From: Spongiibacter marinus
Lineage (GTDB): Bacteria; Pseudomonadota; Gammaproteobacteria; Pseudomonadales; Spongiibacteraceae
NCBI RefSeq assembly: GCF_016906995.1
Contig: NZ_JAFBBD010000003.1
Location: 248,001-312,000 of the forward strand
Length of the DNA: 64,000 bases
Direction: 5' to 3'
The translations under genes were made by a program, and so were the position numbers. Positions 20,468 to 29,778 of this stretch are shown here, piece by piece. A model generated the notes under the pieces. The model made no database searches. It was not told the origin of the DNA and saw only the letters and a program-made list of their open reading frames with translations. Every line of letters begins with the position of its first letter. The first letter of the stretch is position 1.

Positions 20468-21277
20468 TTACGACAAACGTATTAGTGGCGCCAACCAGCT
20501 ATCGTAATTGGCGGGAAATAAACGTTGAACCCAATCCAGAAAAACGGCGTCGCTGCCAATTAGCAAACGTCGACGGCGGCGGCGCATGGCATGAATAATT
20601 TTCGCTGCAGCCCGCTCGGGGCTGGTGCGCGCCACCTTGTCGAAGTTTGCCGCTGTGGCGTCTAAATCACTCTCCTTGCCGTGAAGGTCATGAAAATGTC
20701 GCCCGTTTCGCGCAATATTCGTTTTTATGCCGCCGGGGTGGACGGTCAGCACCGCAACGCCACTGCCCTTTAAATCCTGACGGAGAGACTCTGAGTAGCC
20801 ACGTACAGCGAATTTTGCCGCGTTGTAGGCCGACTGCGACGGCACCGCCAGCAGGCCAAACAAGCTGGATATATTGACGATACAGCCGCCCGCGTCCTTT
20901 ACGTAAGGCAAAAACGCTTCGCAACCGTTGACGACACCCCAAAAATTGATATTCATCAGCCAGCTAAAGTGCTCTCGGGGCTGCTCCGCGGCGTGACAAC
21001 TCAGCGACACACCCGCATTGTTTATCACCGCATCAATCCGTCCGAAATGTTCTTTCACCTCTGCGGCCCAGAGGGCAACAGCCGTCTGCTCAGCAGCGTC
21101 AACGCAACTAAGCAGCAAGTGTTGTTCATCCGCGAGCGGGCGCAAGGCGGCCAAATTTTTTACTGATATATCCGAGGCTGCAACTGCGCAGCCCTCCCCA
21201 AGAAGCTGCTTTACCAACGCTAAACCAATTCCCGACGCCGCACCCGATACGGCAACAACCTGTTTTACCTGAGTCAT
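20468..21277 (-). CDS. Short-chain dehydrogenase/reductase, last gene of the monooxygenase operon
   Basis: 269 residues from the ATG at 21277, which follows AGAGGT. NAD(P)-binding motif VSGAASGIGLAL (about 9-20), NNAG at about 85, catalytic Ser in VNISSLFG and Tyr-x-x-x-Lys in SAYNAAKFAVRGY. The C terminus (RRRRRRLLIGSDAVFLDWVQRLFP) resembles SDRs found beside flavin-containing monooxygenases. It starts 20 bp after the monooxygenase stop and is probably in the same operon, oxidising an alcohol substrate to the ketone the monooxygenase uses. That role is inferred from context. Confidence 0.85.
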   Translation of the reverse strand: MTQVKQVVAVSGAASGIGLALVKQLLGEGCAVAASDISVKNLAALRPLADEQHLLLSCVDAAEQTAVALWAAEVKEHFGRIDAVINNAGVSLSCHAAEQPREHFSWLMNINFWGVVNGCEAFLPYVKDAGGCIVNISSLFGLLAVPSQSAYNAAKFAVRGYSESLRQDLKGSGVAVLTVHPGGIKTNIARNGRHFHDLHGKESDLDATAANFDKVARTSPERAAAKIIHAMRRRRRRLLIGSDAVFLDWVQRLFPANYDSWLAPLIRLS

Positions 21278-21297
21278 CAATAGACCTCTTTGAACAC

Positions 21298-22848
21298 TTA
21301 GGGAAGCTCTGCACAATCCAGTGCAAGGGGTTCGTGAGCGGATAATGCCGGTTTGGCGCTATCCGCTGCGACAACACGATAGTCCGACAAGGCAAAGCGG
21401 CGCGTCATCAGGCGGTAGCGCCACGAAAACCCCGGCCATAGCGTCGTGTTGCGGCCATCTTGGGTCAGATACCAGCTGTTACAGCCCGACATCCAGGTCG
21501 TTCCACGAAACATGTTTTGAATGCGCTTGTTGTACTGTTCCTGCACATCCGCTTTGATGTCCAGACCACAATCTGGCCGTTCGCGCAGCGCCTGCAAGTA
21601 TTGCAGCACATAGCGAATCTGCGACTCGATGTAGAAGATAACGGAGGTATTACCGGGGCCGGTATTAGGGCCCATCAGGTAAAGCAAGTTCGGGTAGCCA
21701 GACACAGTAATGCCCTTGTACGCCTCGGCCCCCTCAGCCCAATCCTCTTCAAGAGACCGGCCACCCAAGCCGCGAACAGGCATTGGCGCACCTGCAGAAG
21801 GAACCTTGAAACCAGTAGCGAGAATCACCGCATCGACTTCGTGCCGTTCACCATCACTGCTATAAATCGCCGATTCATCCATACGCGCTACCCCGTCGGC
21901 CACCACATTTACATTGTCCTGGCAGAGCGCGGGGTAATAATCATCAGACAACAATACGCGCTTGCAGCCCATCGAGTACTGCGGTGTCAGGGCGTTTCTG
22001 AGCGCTTCATCTTTAACAACGCTGCGCAGGTATTTGCGCCCGGCCCACTCGCCCAAGCGAGTGAATAGACTGTCCCAGATAAATGCTGGCAAGACGCTTT
22101 CCATCTTCACATACTGAAGGCGCCTAACTATCCGCTGCAACAGCGGCCACCGGCGAAAACGCGTGTGTTCATCCGCGGTTAGGCGACGATCGTGTTTGGG
22201 TAGCACCCAGGGCGGCGTACGCTGAAATACCGTGAGTGAACCGACTTCTGGCTGAATAGCGGGAATCACCTGAATAGCGCTTGCGCCAGTACCCACCACC
22301 GCAACACGCTTGCCGCGTAAGTTAGTATCGCGCTGCCACTGTGCGGTGTGCATCACCACCCCTTTAAAGCGCTCAATACCCTCGATATTGGGGTATTGAG
22401 GAATGTTCAGAGCGCCGATGGCAACCACAACAGCACGCGCAAATACGGGGTGCCCGCCTGCCAATTCCAAACGCCACTGAGCGCTGCTTTCACAGTAGTC
22501 GGCCGCGGTTACCCGCGTGGAGAAGCGAATTTTTGGCCGCAACTGATATTTATCCGCGCAGTGGCGCAGGTAGCGATAAATCTCTTGCTGTGGGCTGAAC
22601 AAGCGCCCCCACCGAGGATTGGGCTCAAAGGAAAATGAGTAGAGATGCGATGGCACGTCACAGGCCGCTCCCGGGTAGAGATTGTCGCGCCAAACCCCGC
22701 CAACGTCCTCCGCTTGTTCGAAGAGCTGAAAGTTATTGATGCCCTGCTTCTGCAACTGAATAGCCAGGCCTAGCCCACCAAAACCCGCACCGATAATCGC
22801 CACGTCCAACACAGTGTCCTGCGCTCGCTGATGGATATTCGCATTCAT
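21298..22848 (-). CDS. Flavin-containing monooxygenase, Baeyer-Villiger type
   Basis: 516 residues from the ATG at 22848, which overlaps the hydrolase stop (ATGA). FAD motif IIGAGFGGLGLA (about 18-29), second Rossmann motif VVGTGASAIQV (NADPH) and, just before it, FKGVVMHTAQW, an exact fit to the Baeyer-Villiger fingerprint FxGxxxHTxxW. Such enzymes insert oxygen into ketones to give esters or lactones. Coupling to an alpha/beta hydrolase, which could open the ester, and an SDR, which could form the ketone, gives a coherent pathway. The substrate cannot be read from sequence. Confidence 0.9.
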   Translation of the reverse strand: MNANIHQRAQDTVLDVAIIGAGFGGLGLAIQLQKQGINNFQLFEQAEDVGGVWRDNLYPGAACDVPSHLYSFSFEPNPRWGRLFSPQQEIYRYLRHCADKYQLRPKIRFSTRVTAADYCESSAQWRLELAGGHPVFARAVVVAIGALNIPQYPNIEGIERFKGVVMHTAQWQRDTNLRGKRVAVVGTGASAIQVIPAIQPEVGSLTVFQRTPPWVLPKHDRRLTADEHTRFRRWPLLQRIVRRLQYVKMESVLPAFIWDSLFTRLGEWAGRKYLRSVVKDEALRNALTPQYSMGCKRVLLSDDYYPALCQDNVNVVADGVARMDESAIYSSDGERHEVDAVILATGFKVPSAGAPMPVRGLGGRSLEEDWAEGAEAYKGITVSGYPNLLYLMGPNTGPGNTSVIFYIESQIRYVLQYLQALRERPDCGLDIKADVQEQYNKRIQNMFRGTTWMSGCNSWYLTQDGRNTTLWPGFSWRYRLMTRRFALSDYRVVAADSAKPALSAHEPLALDCAELP

Positions 22849-23843
22849 AGTGATAGTTCCATTTTGCCGACCCAAAAATCACGAAGCACATTCGCCGTCG
22901 CCGCGGGTTCCTCCAACATCGGTAGGTGACCAACGCCCGGCATCACCATCACGTGGCTCTGGGGAATTTGCTGCCGAAAAGCGTCACTGCAACTCACATC
23001 AAGTACCCGGTCGCTATCGCCCCACAACACCAGCGTTGGTGCTGATATCCCCTGCAGACAACACCATGTATCGTGCAATGACGTCACGAGAGACTCGAAA
23101 AGATACTGATTCACGGGGTGGCGATGACACATTTCTCCGGCCATTGCCCAGGCTAACCCCATCCCCATTAGCCGGTGACGGCGGTGTAGGCAAATCGCCA
23201 TTACCTTGGCGGTGTCGCTGTGTTGTTTTGGCGCAAGGTAGTTGCGCCCGGCGGCCAAGCCACTTTCCAGCACGCTCATTCTGCTACCGGGGGCACCGGC
23301 TGCATTCATTAGGCACAGCGCCGCCACGGATTCTGCATGGCGAGCCGCCAGTTGCGCGGCGATTGCCCCACCCATTGAACTGCCTACCACGTAGGCAGGG
23401 CCGCCCCCTTGTTTAGCCAGGAATGCCGCCATTCTGTCCGCTTGAGCACTCAGTGCATACTCAGCACCGTAGCGAAATTCGCTGACACCAAAACCCGGTA
23501 AATCGGGCACCAATAAGCGAAACGTCTGCGCCAGTCTCGGCAATAAAAACGCCCAATTTTCGCGACTGGCACCAAAGCCATGCAGTAACAGCATGGTAGG
23601 CCCTTCCGCCTGTCCGCCTACCCAGTAATGAACACGGTGACCATCAATGATCGAGACCGCCTGACGCATCTCTGCTCGCAGCGCCATAATTGGCTGCAAA
23701 TAGCGCCACAGCGAACGCGACTTTGGCTGCCAGGCAGAAAGCACTGCCGCATCGTGCTGAGCAAGCGGGCCAGCCAAAAACTGCTGCTGCATTTGCAGCA
23801 GCGCATCCGCCTCGTCGGAAATTGGCACCGCTAGGGTGTTCAC
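22845..23843 (-). CDS. Alpha/beta-fold hydrolase
   Basis: 332 residues starting at GTG (23843), overlapping the upstream stop (GTGA). The oxyanion region LLLHGFGASRENW (about 83) and the nucleophile elbow VVGSSMGGAIAA (about 153, Ser in GSSMGG) are clear; the Asp is likely in LWGDSDRVLD and the catalytic His in GVGHLPMLEEP. No signal peptide is visible. Tight overlap with genes on both sides suggests a fixed stoichiometry in one pathway; hydrolysis of the ester or lactone made by the monooxygenase is the simplest inference. Confidence 0.88.
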   Translation of the reverse strand: MNTLAVPISDEADALLQMQQQFLAGPLAQHDAAVLSAWQPKSRSLWRYLQPIMALRAEMRQAVSIIDGHRVHYWVGGQAEGPTMLLLHGFGASRENWAFLLPRLAQTFRLLVPDLPGFGVSEFRYGAEYALSAQADRMAAFLAKQGGGPAYVVGSSMGGAIAAQLAARHAESVAALCLMNAAGAPGSRMSVLESGLAAGRNYLAPKQHSDTAKVMAICLHRRHRLMGMGLAWAMAGEMCHRHPVNQYLFESLVTSLHDTWCCLQGISAPTLVLWGDSDRVLDVSCSDAFRQQIPQSHVMVMPGVGHLPMLEEPAATANVLRDFWVGKMELSL

Positions 23844-24694
23844 GCGGCCGCTCCGGCTGCTTTGTCATAGCCTTCGACTTCAGCGACCAGTTCGTCAACG
23901 GTCTCTAGATAACGGCGATTATCGTGATCCCAGGGGTGAAAGCCGGGCTTAAAGAAATCGAGCCAATCTGGAATAACCCGGCGCAATGTACCCGGCGAGC
24001 CCCACAGAAAATTAAATGCACCCAGCCAGCCCGTCAGGCTAAATAGCTTACCCTCTCGGGCTACCATGCCAATATGGATGGGTATCACCATCACCCAGAA
24101 CACCAGCGTGGCAATGATCAAGGCGAGGCAGCGACGAAAATACGCCAACGGCCCCTTGCCGACCACTTGCTGGTAAACATCGAAGGCAACGGCCTTGTGC
24201 TCGGTTTCTTCCAGGGCGTGCCAGCGCCACATAGCGGCAAAGCGCGGCTCTGAACCCGCCAGTGTGCGCGGCTCACGTAATACAATATCGGCTAAGATCG
24301 CGGTTAGGTGTTCCAGGGCAATTGTGATTGCCAACTGCCCTGCGCGACCTTCAATCTTTCGGGTAATGTTTAGCAGGCCAAGCACAATCCGTGAGTTGCG
24401 CTTTGCCGGCATGCCCCGCTGTTCCAGGGCATCGTTATAGTCTTCATGTTCGCGGCCGTGCATCGCTTCCTGGCCAATAAAGCCGCGCACCGCCTCTTTC
24501 AGTTCCGGGTCGGTCACCTCATCACGATACGCGCGCACGCTGTCGATGAAGAAGCGCTCACCGTCGGGAAAAAACAGCGACATCGCATTGAAGAAATGAC
24601 TGACATGAACCCCTTTTGCATGCCAATCGCCAACCCGGTCTGCGGGGAGATTAAACTCTAAATTACGTCTTACGGGCATCACTGTTGTTTTCAT
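23840..24694 (-). CDS. PF10118-type predicted metal-dependent hydrolase
   Basis: 284 residues from the ATG at 24694, preceded by AGGAGG. The pattern of helices with conserved Glu/His (IGQEAMHGREHEDYND at about 85-100, and HALEETEHKAVAFDVY at about 175-190) looks like a ferritin-like diiron or related metal site. A hydrophobic stretch at about 202-222 suggests membrane association. The family is often next to monooxygenase and lipid or steroid genes, but its reaction is unknown. It is the first gene of a four-gene operon and is preceded by the ATGTTACA operator motif. Confidence 0.82.
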   Translation of the reverse strand: MKTTVMPVRRNLEFNLPADRVGDWHAKGVHVSHFFNAMSLFFPDGERFFIDSVRAYRDEVTDPELKEAVRGFIGQEAMHGREHEDYNDALEQRGMPAKRNSRIVLGLLNITRKIEGRAGQLAITIALEHLTAILADIVLREPRTLAGSEPRFAAMWRWHALEETEHKAVAFDVYQQVVGKGPLAYFRRCLALIIATLVFWVMVIPIHIGMVAREGKLFSLTGWLGAFNFLWGSPGTLRRVIPDWLDFFKPGFHPWDHDNRRYLETVDELVAEVEGYDKAAGAAA

Positions 24695-24722
24695 AGCTTG
24701 CGCCTCCTGATGAGCCATCAAT

Positions 24723-24758
24723 TTATGTTACACCATTTGATGTATAATTAATGTTACA
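24723..24758. promoter_or_regulatory. Putative operator: two ATGTTACA sites before the hydrolase-monooxygenase operon
   Basis: The AT-rich leader contains TTATGTTACA (24723-24732) and ATGTTACA again (24751-24758), with a partial inverted partner TGATGTATAA (24738-24747) between them. The same ten bases TTATGTTACA recur 28 bp upstream of the TonB-dependent receptor start (28024-28033). A shared motif before two neighbouring operons suggests one regulator, most simply the MerR-type protein encoded at 28.2 kb; TetR control from elsewhere is also possible. Confidence 0.55.
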
Positions 24759-24806
24759 TCAATCTATGTCAAATTAATTTTGACTTATTTTTTTGGGCCC
24801 GCTGGG

Positions 24807-25487
24807 CTAGAACGGATTGAAATTCTGGTATTGCGGTTGCTGAACGACAACGCGTAATTGCTTTAAGGTCTCGAACGGATTATCCACAATCAGGCTATTA
24901 ACCAGGCCAGAGGGCAAGCCGCCGGCAGGATCCAGATGCAGCTGAAACACCACGTTTGTTGTGCCATCTTCTTGCGGCGTTAACTCAAAGTACCCACGCA
25001 ACGCGGTAACCCGCTTAACACTTTTGGCCTTTGGAACAGCGTCCCGACTGCTCGCCGGCAGCTCATCCTCGGCGACACTTTCCAGGCTAATTCGTGTCAC
25101 TCTGGTTGCCGGGTCCTGACTAATTTGATTGCGAATCAGCATTTCGCGATCAGCGGCAGGCCAAGGGAAATCATTTAACAAGTACTGATAGCGGTCCAAA
25201 AGCGACGACTTGTGGAGCAATACCGCCTGCCGACAGTTGTACATCCACTTGGTAAAGGCCTCGGTGTCATCCAGCACTGCCATAATCTGGTTAATCTCCG
25301 CGTCCACCCTTGCCTCACCGCGAAATTCCCTGAAAGCGGAGTTCTCAACTTCACGGGTGAATACCGCTATTCCCTGCTCGCGCTTCTCTTCGCGCCACTC
25401 TGCGGCGTGGCTGAATGTAGCCAGCATCATCAAACACACTGCGGCCAGCCACTCGGCGCCGGTAAACTGCTTCATCAACGTCATCAT
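24807..25487 (-). CDS. Secreted START-domain protein
   Basis: 226 residues from the ATG at 25487, which follows AGAGGA. A signal peptide (about 1-30, ending FSHAA) precedes a START-like lipid-binding domain (WREEKREQGIAVFTREVENSAFREFRGEA...FTKWMYNCRQA...). START domains enclose hydrophobic ligands such as sterols or phospholipids. It lies 34 bp downstream of the TonB-dependent receptor in the same direction, so it may carry a hydrophobic substrate across the periplasm after uptake. The ligand is unknown. Confidence 0.82.
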   Translation of the reverse strand: MMTLMKQFTGAEWLAAVCLMMLATFSHAAEWREEKREQGIAVFTREVENSAFREFRGEARVDAEINQIMAVLDDTEAFTKWMYNCRQAVLLHKSSLLDRYQYLLNDFPWPAADREMLIRNQISQDPATRVTRISLESVAEDELPASSRDAVPKAKSVKRVTALRGYFELTPQEDGTTNVVFQLHLDPAGGLPSGLVNSLIVDNPFETLKQLRVVVQQPQYQNFNPF

Positions 25488-25521
25488 TATCTGTCCTCTT
25501 TCAGCGTACGCCGCTCGGCGC

Positions 25522-27996
25522 TCACAGGCGGTAACTGAATTGCAGGGCAACTGAACGCGGAGCCTCAATAAACCCTGTGTGACTGGTCGTGCCAAACAGT
25601 GTCTTGGCAAGTGGGGTATCGGCGGCATAGACGACAATCACTTCATCCGTCAGGTTTTTACCGACCAGCGCCAACTCCCAGCTTTGGTCAATGGCCCCCA
25701 CGCCTAAACGGCCATTGAATTTGTAGAAACCCTCTTGCTCAACGCGCGGGTCAAGGTTGCTGGAGGGGTTGTATTTATCGGTGAAAATGACATCCAGCGA
25801 TGCGCCAATGCCGATGGTGGGACTGATAGGCCGCACGTAACCCACAATAAAGGTACCCGACCAATCCGCCACATACTGATTCGACCACCCGGTATAATCG
25901 CAGTCGCGGCCATTGGGCGCATCCGGAACTTGGTCCTGGCGACACTGACCATTTTGGAAATCTTTGAATTCAAAATCGAGCAAGGCCAGCGCCCCCCCGA
26001 GAGTGAGATAGTCTGTAACCTGCCAGCGACCGTCCATCTCGATACCCATGGTCACAGCCTCCTTGGCATTCCCCACTTGGAAGCCGATGCTGCCATCAAA
26101 AATACTGATCTGCAGGTCGCTGTATTCGGTGTAGAACGCGGCAATATTAAACTCTGCGGCACCGTCAAACAGGCCGGTTTTCAGGCCCAACTCATAACTC
26201 AGGGCCTCCTCTTCATCGTATTCGAAGGTGCCCTCGAGAATGGTTTGATTCGGTGCAAGTGCGTTGGGGTTGCGATAGGTCAATTCAGCTTCTGGCGTTT
26301 GGTTAGAGCGCGCATCAAAGCCCCCTGCCTTGAAGCCTTTTGTCGCCGTGAAATATGCCATGCCCTCATCGGAATAGTCCCACTGCACATTTATCAGCGG
26401 CGAAAACTGGCTTTCGCTGCGCTCGCCCTGTAAGTCATGGCGCTCCATCGCAAAGGTGATTGCTGCCACCGTGTCTACCTCACCCTGCGGCAATTCATTG
26501 CCATCAAGATCCGTAATTGTCAGCTTTCTGCTTCCCTTCTTGTTTTCATAGGTATAACGGCCACCCAGGGTTAGCCGCAAGGTATCGTGCAGATTGACGG
26601 TTGCCTGCAGGAATGCCGAGGCAATTTTGGATTTACTGGTAAATTCCCGGGGGCCTTTAATATCTCTAATGGCATTACCCGCATCACCAAAACCCAGAAT
26701 TTCGTAGGGGTCTGCAGCCAGTGTTAAGGGGTCAAGATCGCCCCTGGCTCCGCCCTCTATGAAGTCGGCAGCATTTAACAGCTCTACCACCAGATTCGAG
26801 TCTTGAATTAACTCATCATTGAACAGCAAGTCATTCTGCTGAAAGTACACCCCGGCGATATAGTCAATAAACTCACCACCGGGAGAGACCCAGCGAAACT
26901 CTTGGCTATACTGTCGATAGTCCTCTCGAAGCTCAAACTTGAAAAGCTCAGCGGCAGTGGCATCGCAGTCACACAAGTCATCGTACTGATAGTCGAGAAT
27001 ACCTGTGATAGAACGAAACTCATGGCCACCTGGACTAACCCAGCTAACATTCAACGTCAGGTTGTTGGTGTCGTTGTTGCTGTAATTGCCGTTGGAGTGC
27101 GTCTTGTAATCGAGGTAGTTATTTCGAACCGAGTCGTCGGTATCAACGTCCAAAAAAGGAGGATAAAAGCTGCGATCAAGGATTTCTGATTGTGTCCGCC
27201 CCGCCAATACAAAATTGCTCGACGTCGAAGGCTCATCGTTGATGATCTCTGCGTGGCGCCCCACAGTGTCAAACTTGCCCCGCTCGTATTTTAACTCGGC
27301 GCGCAGCTGGTCTGTCACATCCCAGGTGCCCTTCAAGCGAAACGTGGCTTGGTCGTACTGAGGCCCCTCAATATCTAAATTGAGGTCTTCCATGTAGCCA
27401 CCAAACTCCCGCAAGCGCGCAGAAAACCGCAAACCAAAATTGTCGGTAATTGGCCCCGACAACATCACATCGACCACTTTCTCATCAAATTCTGGTTCGT
27501 AAAGCGCGGAAAACAGCCCCTCAAGCTCATCGCCAGGCGACGCTGTAATAATATTGATCGCCCCGGCAATACTGTTCTTGCCCTGCAGAATATTTTGCGG
27601 GCCGCGCAACACCTCAACGCGCGCAAGATCGAGAAAAGGCGCGCGGGCTAACTGGGCGCGCCCATAATAAATACCGTCTACATACATCCCAACCGACTGC
27701 TCGAACCCCTGGTTCATGCCGGTGCCGATACCACGCACGTAGATATCGGTGCTGATACCACTTTCAGTGACAGTGAGATTGGGTACGTAGGCCTGCAGGT
27801 CTTCCATGCGGTTGATGCCCGCCTCGAGCATTTTTTCGCCGCCGATGGCGCTCACGGAAACGGGTACATCTTGCAAACTTTGCTCGCGGTGCTGGGCAGT
27901 GACTAGCACCTCCTCAAGTTTCGCTGCGAAGGAAGACACCGGAACGGCGCAGGCCAGCGCTATGCCGCCCGCGCGTAATATGCTAAAACTACCCAT
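25522..27996 (-). CDS. TonB-dependent outer-membrane receptor
   Basis: 824 residues: signal peptide (about 1-24), TonB-box-like LEEVLVTAQ (about 27-35), plug domain with YVRGIG and VEVLRGPQNILQGKNSIAGAINI (about 130-150), and a 22-strand barrel ending in an aromatic residue pattern (VALQFSYRL). The family includes receptors for siderophores, but marine proteobacteria also use this type for hydrophobic organics. Co-transcription with the START protein and the shared operator with the monooxygenase operon favour an organic substrate over iron. No Fur box was recognised. Confidence 0.92.
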   Translation of the reverse strand: MGSFSILRAGGIALACAVPVSSFAAKLEEVLVTAQHREQSLQDVPVSVSAIGGEKMLEAGINRMEDLQAYVPNLTVTESGISTDIYVRGIGTGMNQGFEQSVGMYVDGIYYGRAQLARAPFLDLARVEVLRGPQNILQGKNSIAGAINIITASPGDELEGLFSALYEPEFDEKVVDVMLSGPITDNFGLRFSARLREFGGYMEDLNLDIEGPQYDQATFRLKGTWDVTDQLRAELKYERGKFDTVGRHAEIINDEPSTSSNFVLAGRTQSEILDRSFYPPFLDVDTDDSVRNNYLDYKTHSNGNYSNNDTNNLTLNVSWVSPGGHEFRSITGILDYQYDDLCDCDATAAELFKFELREDYRQYSQEFRWVSPGGEFIDYIAGVYFQQNDLLFNDELIQDSNLVVELLNAADFIEGGARGDLDPLTLAADPYEILGFGDAGNAIRDIKGPREFTSKSKIASAFLQATVNLHDTLRLTLGGRYTYENKKGSRKLTITDLDGNELPQGEVDTVAAITFAMERHDLQGERSESQFSPLINVQWDYSDEGMAYFTATKGFKAGGFDARSNQTPEAELTYRNPNALAPNQTILEGTFEYDEEEALSYELGLKTGLFDGAAEFNIAAFYTEYSDLQISIFDGSIGFQVGNAKEAVTMGIEMDGRWQVTDYLTLGGALALLDFEFKDFQNGQCRQDQVPDAPNGRDCDYTGWSNQYVADWSGTFIVGYVRPISPTIGIGASLDVIFTDKYNPSSNLDPRVEQEGFYKFNGRLGVGAIDQSWELALVGKNLTDEVIVVYAADTPLAKTLFGTTSHTGFIEAPRSVALQFSYRL

Positions 27997-28023
27997 TATG
28001 ACATGCCCTTATGTTGCAATTTA

Positions 28024-28051
28024 TTATGTTACATTATTCGATGAAACATAA
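28024..28051. promoter_or_regulatory. Inverted-repeat operator upstream of the TonB-dependent receptor
   Basis: TTATGTTACA (28024-28033) and TGAAACATAA (28042-28051) form an inverted repeat matching at 9 of 10 positions with an 8-bp spacer. It is 28 bp upstream of the receptor ATG and between it and the divergent MerR-type gene, a good place to control both. The left arm is identical to a site before the monooxygenase operon at 24723. Confidence 0.6.
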
Positions 28052-28231
28052 ATGGCGACAGTCGCCTTGTCAACACAGTGACAGTATTTTTGTGCAGTAC
28101 CGACACGCAAACGAGGCTGCAATTACTCAAGCCTTTGATTAGAATAGATTTTCACGGCAGCTCATGTGCGCCTGCCAAGCATTCAACCCAGTCCGAGCAG
28201 CAAAAAGCCAATGCATTTCCCCGAAGACACC

Positions 28232-29041
28232 ATGAACAACATCGCTCAATACCTACCCCAAGGGGCGGAGGCCAATGCCACGAGCGACTGTGAGCAACGT
28301 GAATACAGTGTTGAGGAGCTGGCTTTGGCGGCGAACACCACGGTTCGAAACATCCGCGCCTATCAGGACCGCGGTGTACTGCCACCACCCGCGCTGCGCG
28401 GTCGCAAAGGTATTTACAACAACCAGCACCTCTCGCGACTGCGACTAATTAGTAACCTGTTGGAGCGTGGCTATACACTCTCCTCAATCAGGGAACTGCT
28501 CTCGGCAATGGAGCAAGGCATTGGCCTGAGCGAAGTACTGGGAATGGAGTCGGCGATAAATTCGCCCTGGGGAAAGGAAGACCCAATCAACCTGCCAATG
28601 ACCGAAATGGTAAAAATGTTTGGCACCAAACTGACGCCCACAGCAATAAAAAAAGCGGCTGAGTTAGACTTATTCTCGGTCAACGGTGCGCAGCTGCGGG
28701 TGACCAGTATGAACACCCTCAAGGTCGCCCGGGAGTTGTGTAAAACCGGTATTCCACTCGAAGATCTGCTGGAGATCCTCACGCTAATGCGGGGCAAGGT
28801 GCAGCCCGTCGCGGACTCCTTTGTAAAACTGGTCACCCAACATGTGCTCGAGCCCTACGGTGAACAGCCCCTTCCGCCCAAAGAGGAGTTTCCGCAAATT
28901 GCCGAGTTAGTATGGCGCCTGCGCCCTCTGGCTCAAATTGTAGTAGATGCGGAATTAGGTCGGGCAATGGACTACGCGGCAAGCCGCTTTTTGGCAGACA
29001 AGCTCGAGTCCATCTTAAAGCAGTTACCCAAAGAAGATTGA
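28232..29041 (+). CDS. MerR family transcriptional regulator with long C-terminal domain
   Basis: The N-terminal winged helix (about 20-90: YSVEELALAANTTVRNIRAYQDRGVLPPP...NQHLSRLRLISNLLERGYTLSSIRELL) is a typical MerR DNA-binding domain. The remaining 170 residues are helical and lack metal-binding cysteines, so an organic or protein signal is more likely than a metal. I start it at the ATG at 28232 (269 residues); ATG 28211 or GTG 28166 in frame are possible and none has a strong ribosome binding site. It is divergent from the TonB receptor with the palindromic operator between them, so it is the likely local regulator. Confidence 0.83.
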   Translation: MNNIAQYLPQGAEANATSDCEQREYSVEELALAANTTVRNIRAYQDRGVLPPPALRGRKGIYNNQHLSRLRLISNLLERGYTLSSIRELLSAMEQGIGLSEVLGMESAINSPWGKEDPINLPMTEMVKMFGTKLTPTAIKKAAELDLFSVNGAQLRVTSMNTLKVARELCKTGIPLEDLLEILTLMRGKVQPVADSFVKLVTQHVLEPYGEQPLPPKEEFPQIAELVWRLRPLAQIVVDAELGRAMDYAASRFLADKLESILKQLPKED

Positions 29042-29060
29042 GCCGCGACCACGGCTTGCG

Positions 29061-29756
29061 CTAAAAGCAGTACTCACTGGTGGGTTGAACATCGATTTCG
29101 TTAAAGTCGATGAACTTCGCGCAGCTCTCCAACATGGTTTGCATACGCTGCTGGCAGAGCTCAGGCTGGCCATCTGCATTGTAGAATGCCTCTGCACTGG
29201 TCATTGCTTCAGCGGGAAAGCACTCTTCGACAATCGCCTGATAGGCGCCACCGTCCTCGTTCAGTCCCGACACCACACGATTTTGCACGTAGCGAAAGGT
29301 GGACTGTGTGTCGATGGCGATTTGGGTGTGGGTATTTTTCCAATAGCCCAGCCACTGCTCGTATGTCAGAAATTCGGGACAACGCAGCAGTGCCACCTGA
29401 CTAAAACCTGGGGTGCGCTGCCCAGCTGCGACCGAACACCGAGTATTTTGCAGAGGCTCTTCTGCCTCTACCTGATACACCGCAACCTTAGCCGCAACGT
29501 TCGCGAGCACTGCTATAGCTTGATCAAGCGTTTCATCCGCCTCGCAATAAAAACTGCACATTGCATCAAATAATGCCACGCCGTCGCTGGCGATACGCTT
29601 TTCAGCCGCCGCCGCAACATCACCATCGGCAAGGTTTAGCTGCAGGCGGCTAAGCCCCTCCAGCGCCAGCAGCGCGGGCGGAACCTCCGCCAATACACGG
29701 TTAAAAAAGTCCTCAGCGGGCCCAGAAGCCCACAAAAAAATTTGTATCTTGCGCAT
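29061..29756 (-). CDS. EthD-domain protein
   Basis: 231 residues, cytoplasmic, built of two dimeric alpha/beta-barrel-like halves; the second (about 115-215: ALLRCPEFLTYEQWLGYWKNTHTQIAIDTQSTFRYVQNRVV) fits EthD (PF07110). EthD proteins accompany oxidative degradation pathways such as ethyl tert-butyl ether and some act as small isomerases or dehydratases. It sits 22 bp downstream of an SDR on the same strand, so the two are probably one transcript. The specific reaction is unknown. Confidence 0.75.
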   Translation of the reverse strand: MRKIQIFLWASGPAEDFFNRVLAEVPPALLALEGLSRLQLNLADGDVAAAAEKRIASDGVALFDAMCSFYCEADETLDQAIAVLANVAAKVAVYQVEAEEPLQNTRCSVAAGQRTPGFSQVALLRCPEFLTYEQWLGYWKNTHTQIAIDTQSTFRYVQNRVVSGLNEDGGAYQAIVEECFPAEAMTSAEAFYNADGQPELCQQRMQTMLESCAKFIDFNEIDVQPTSEYCF

Positions 29757-29778
29757 TGGCAGAGAACCCCTTGCTAAA

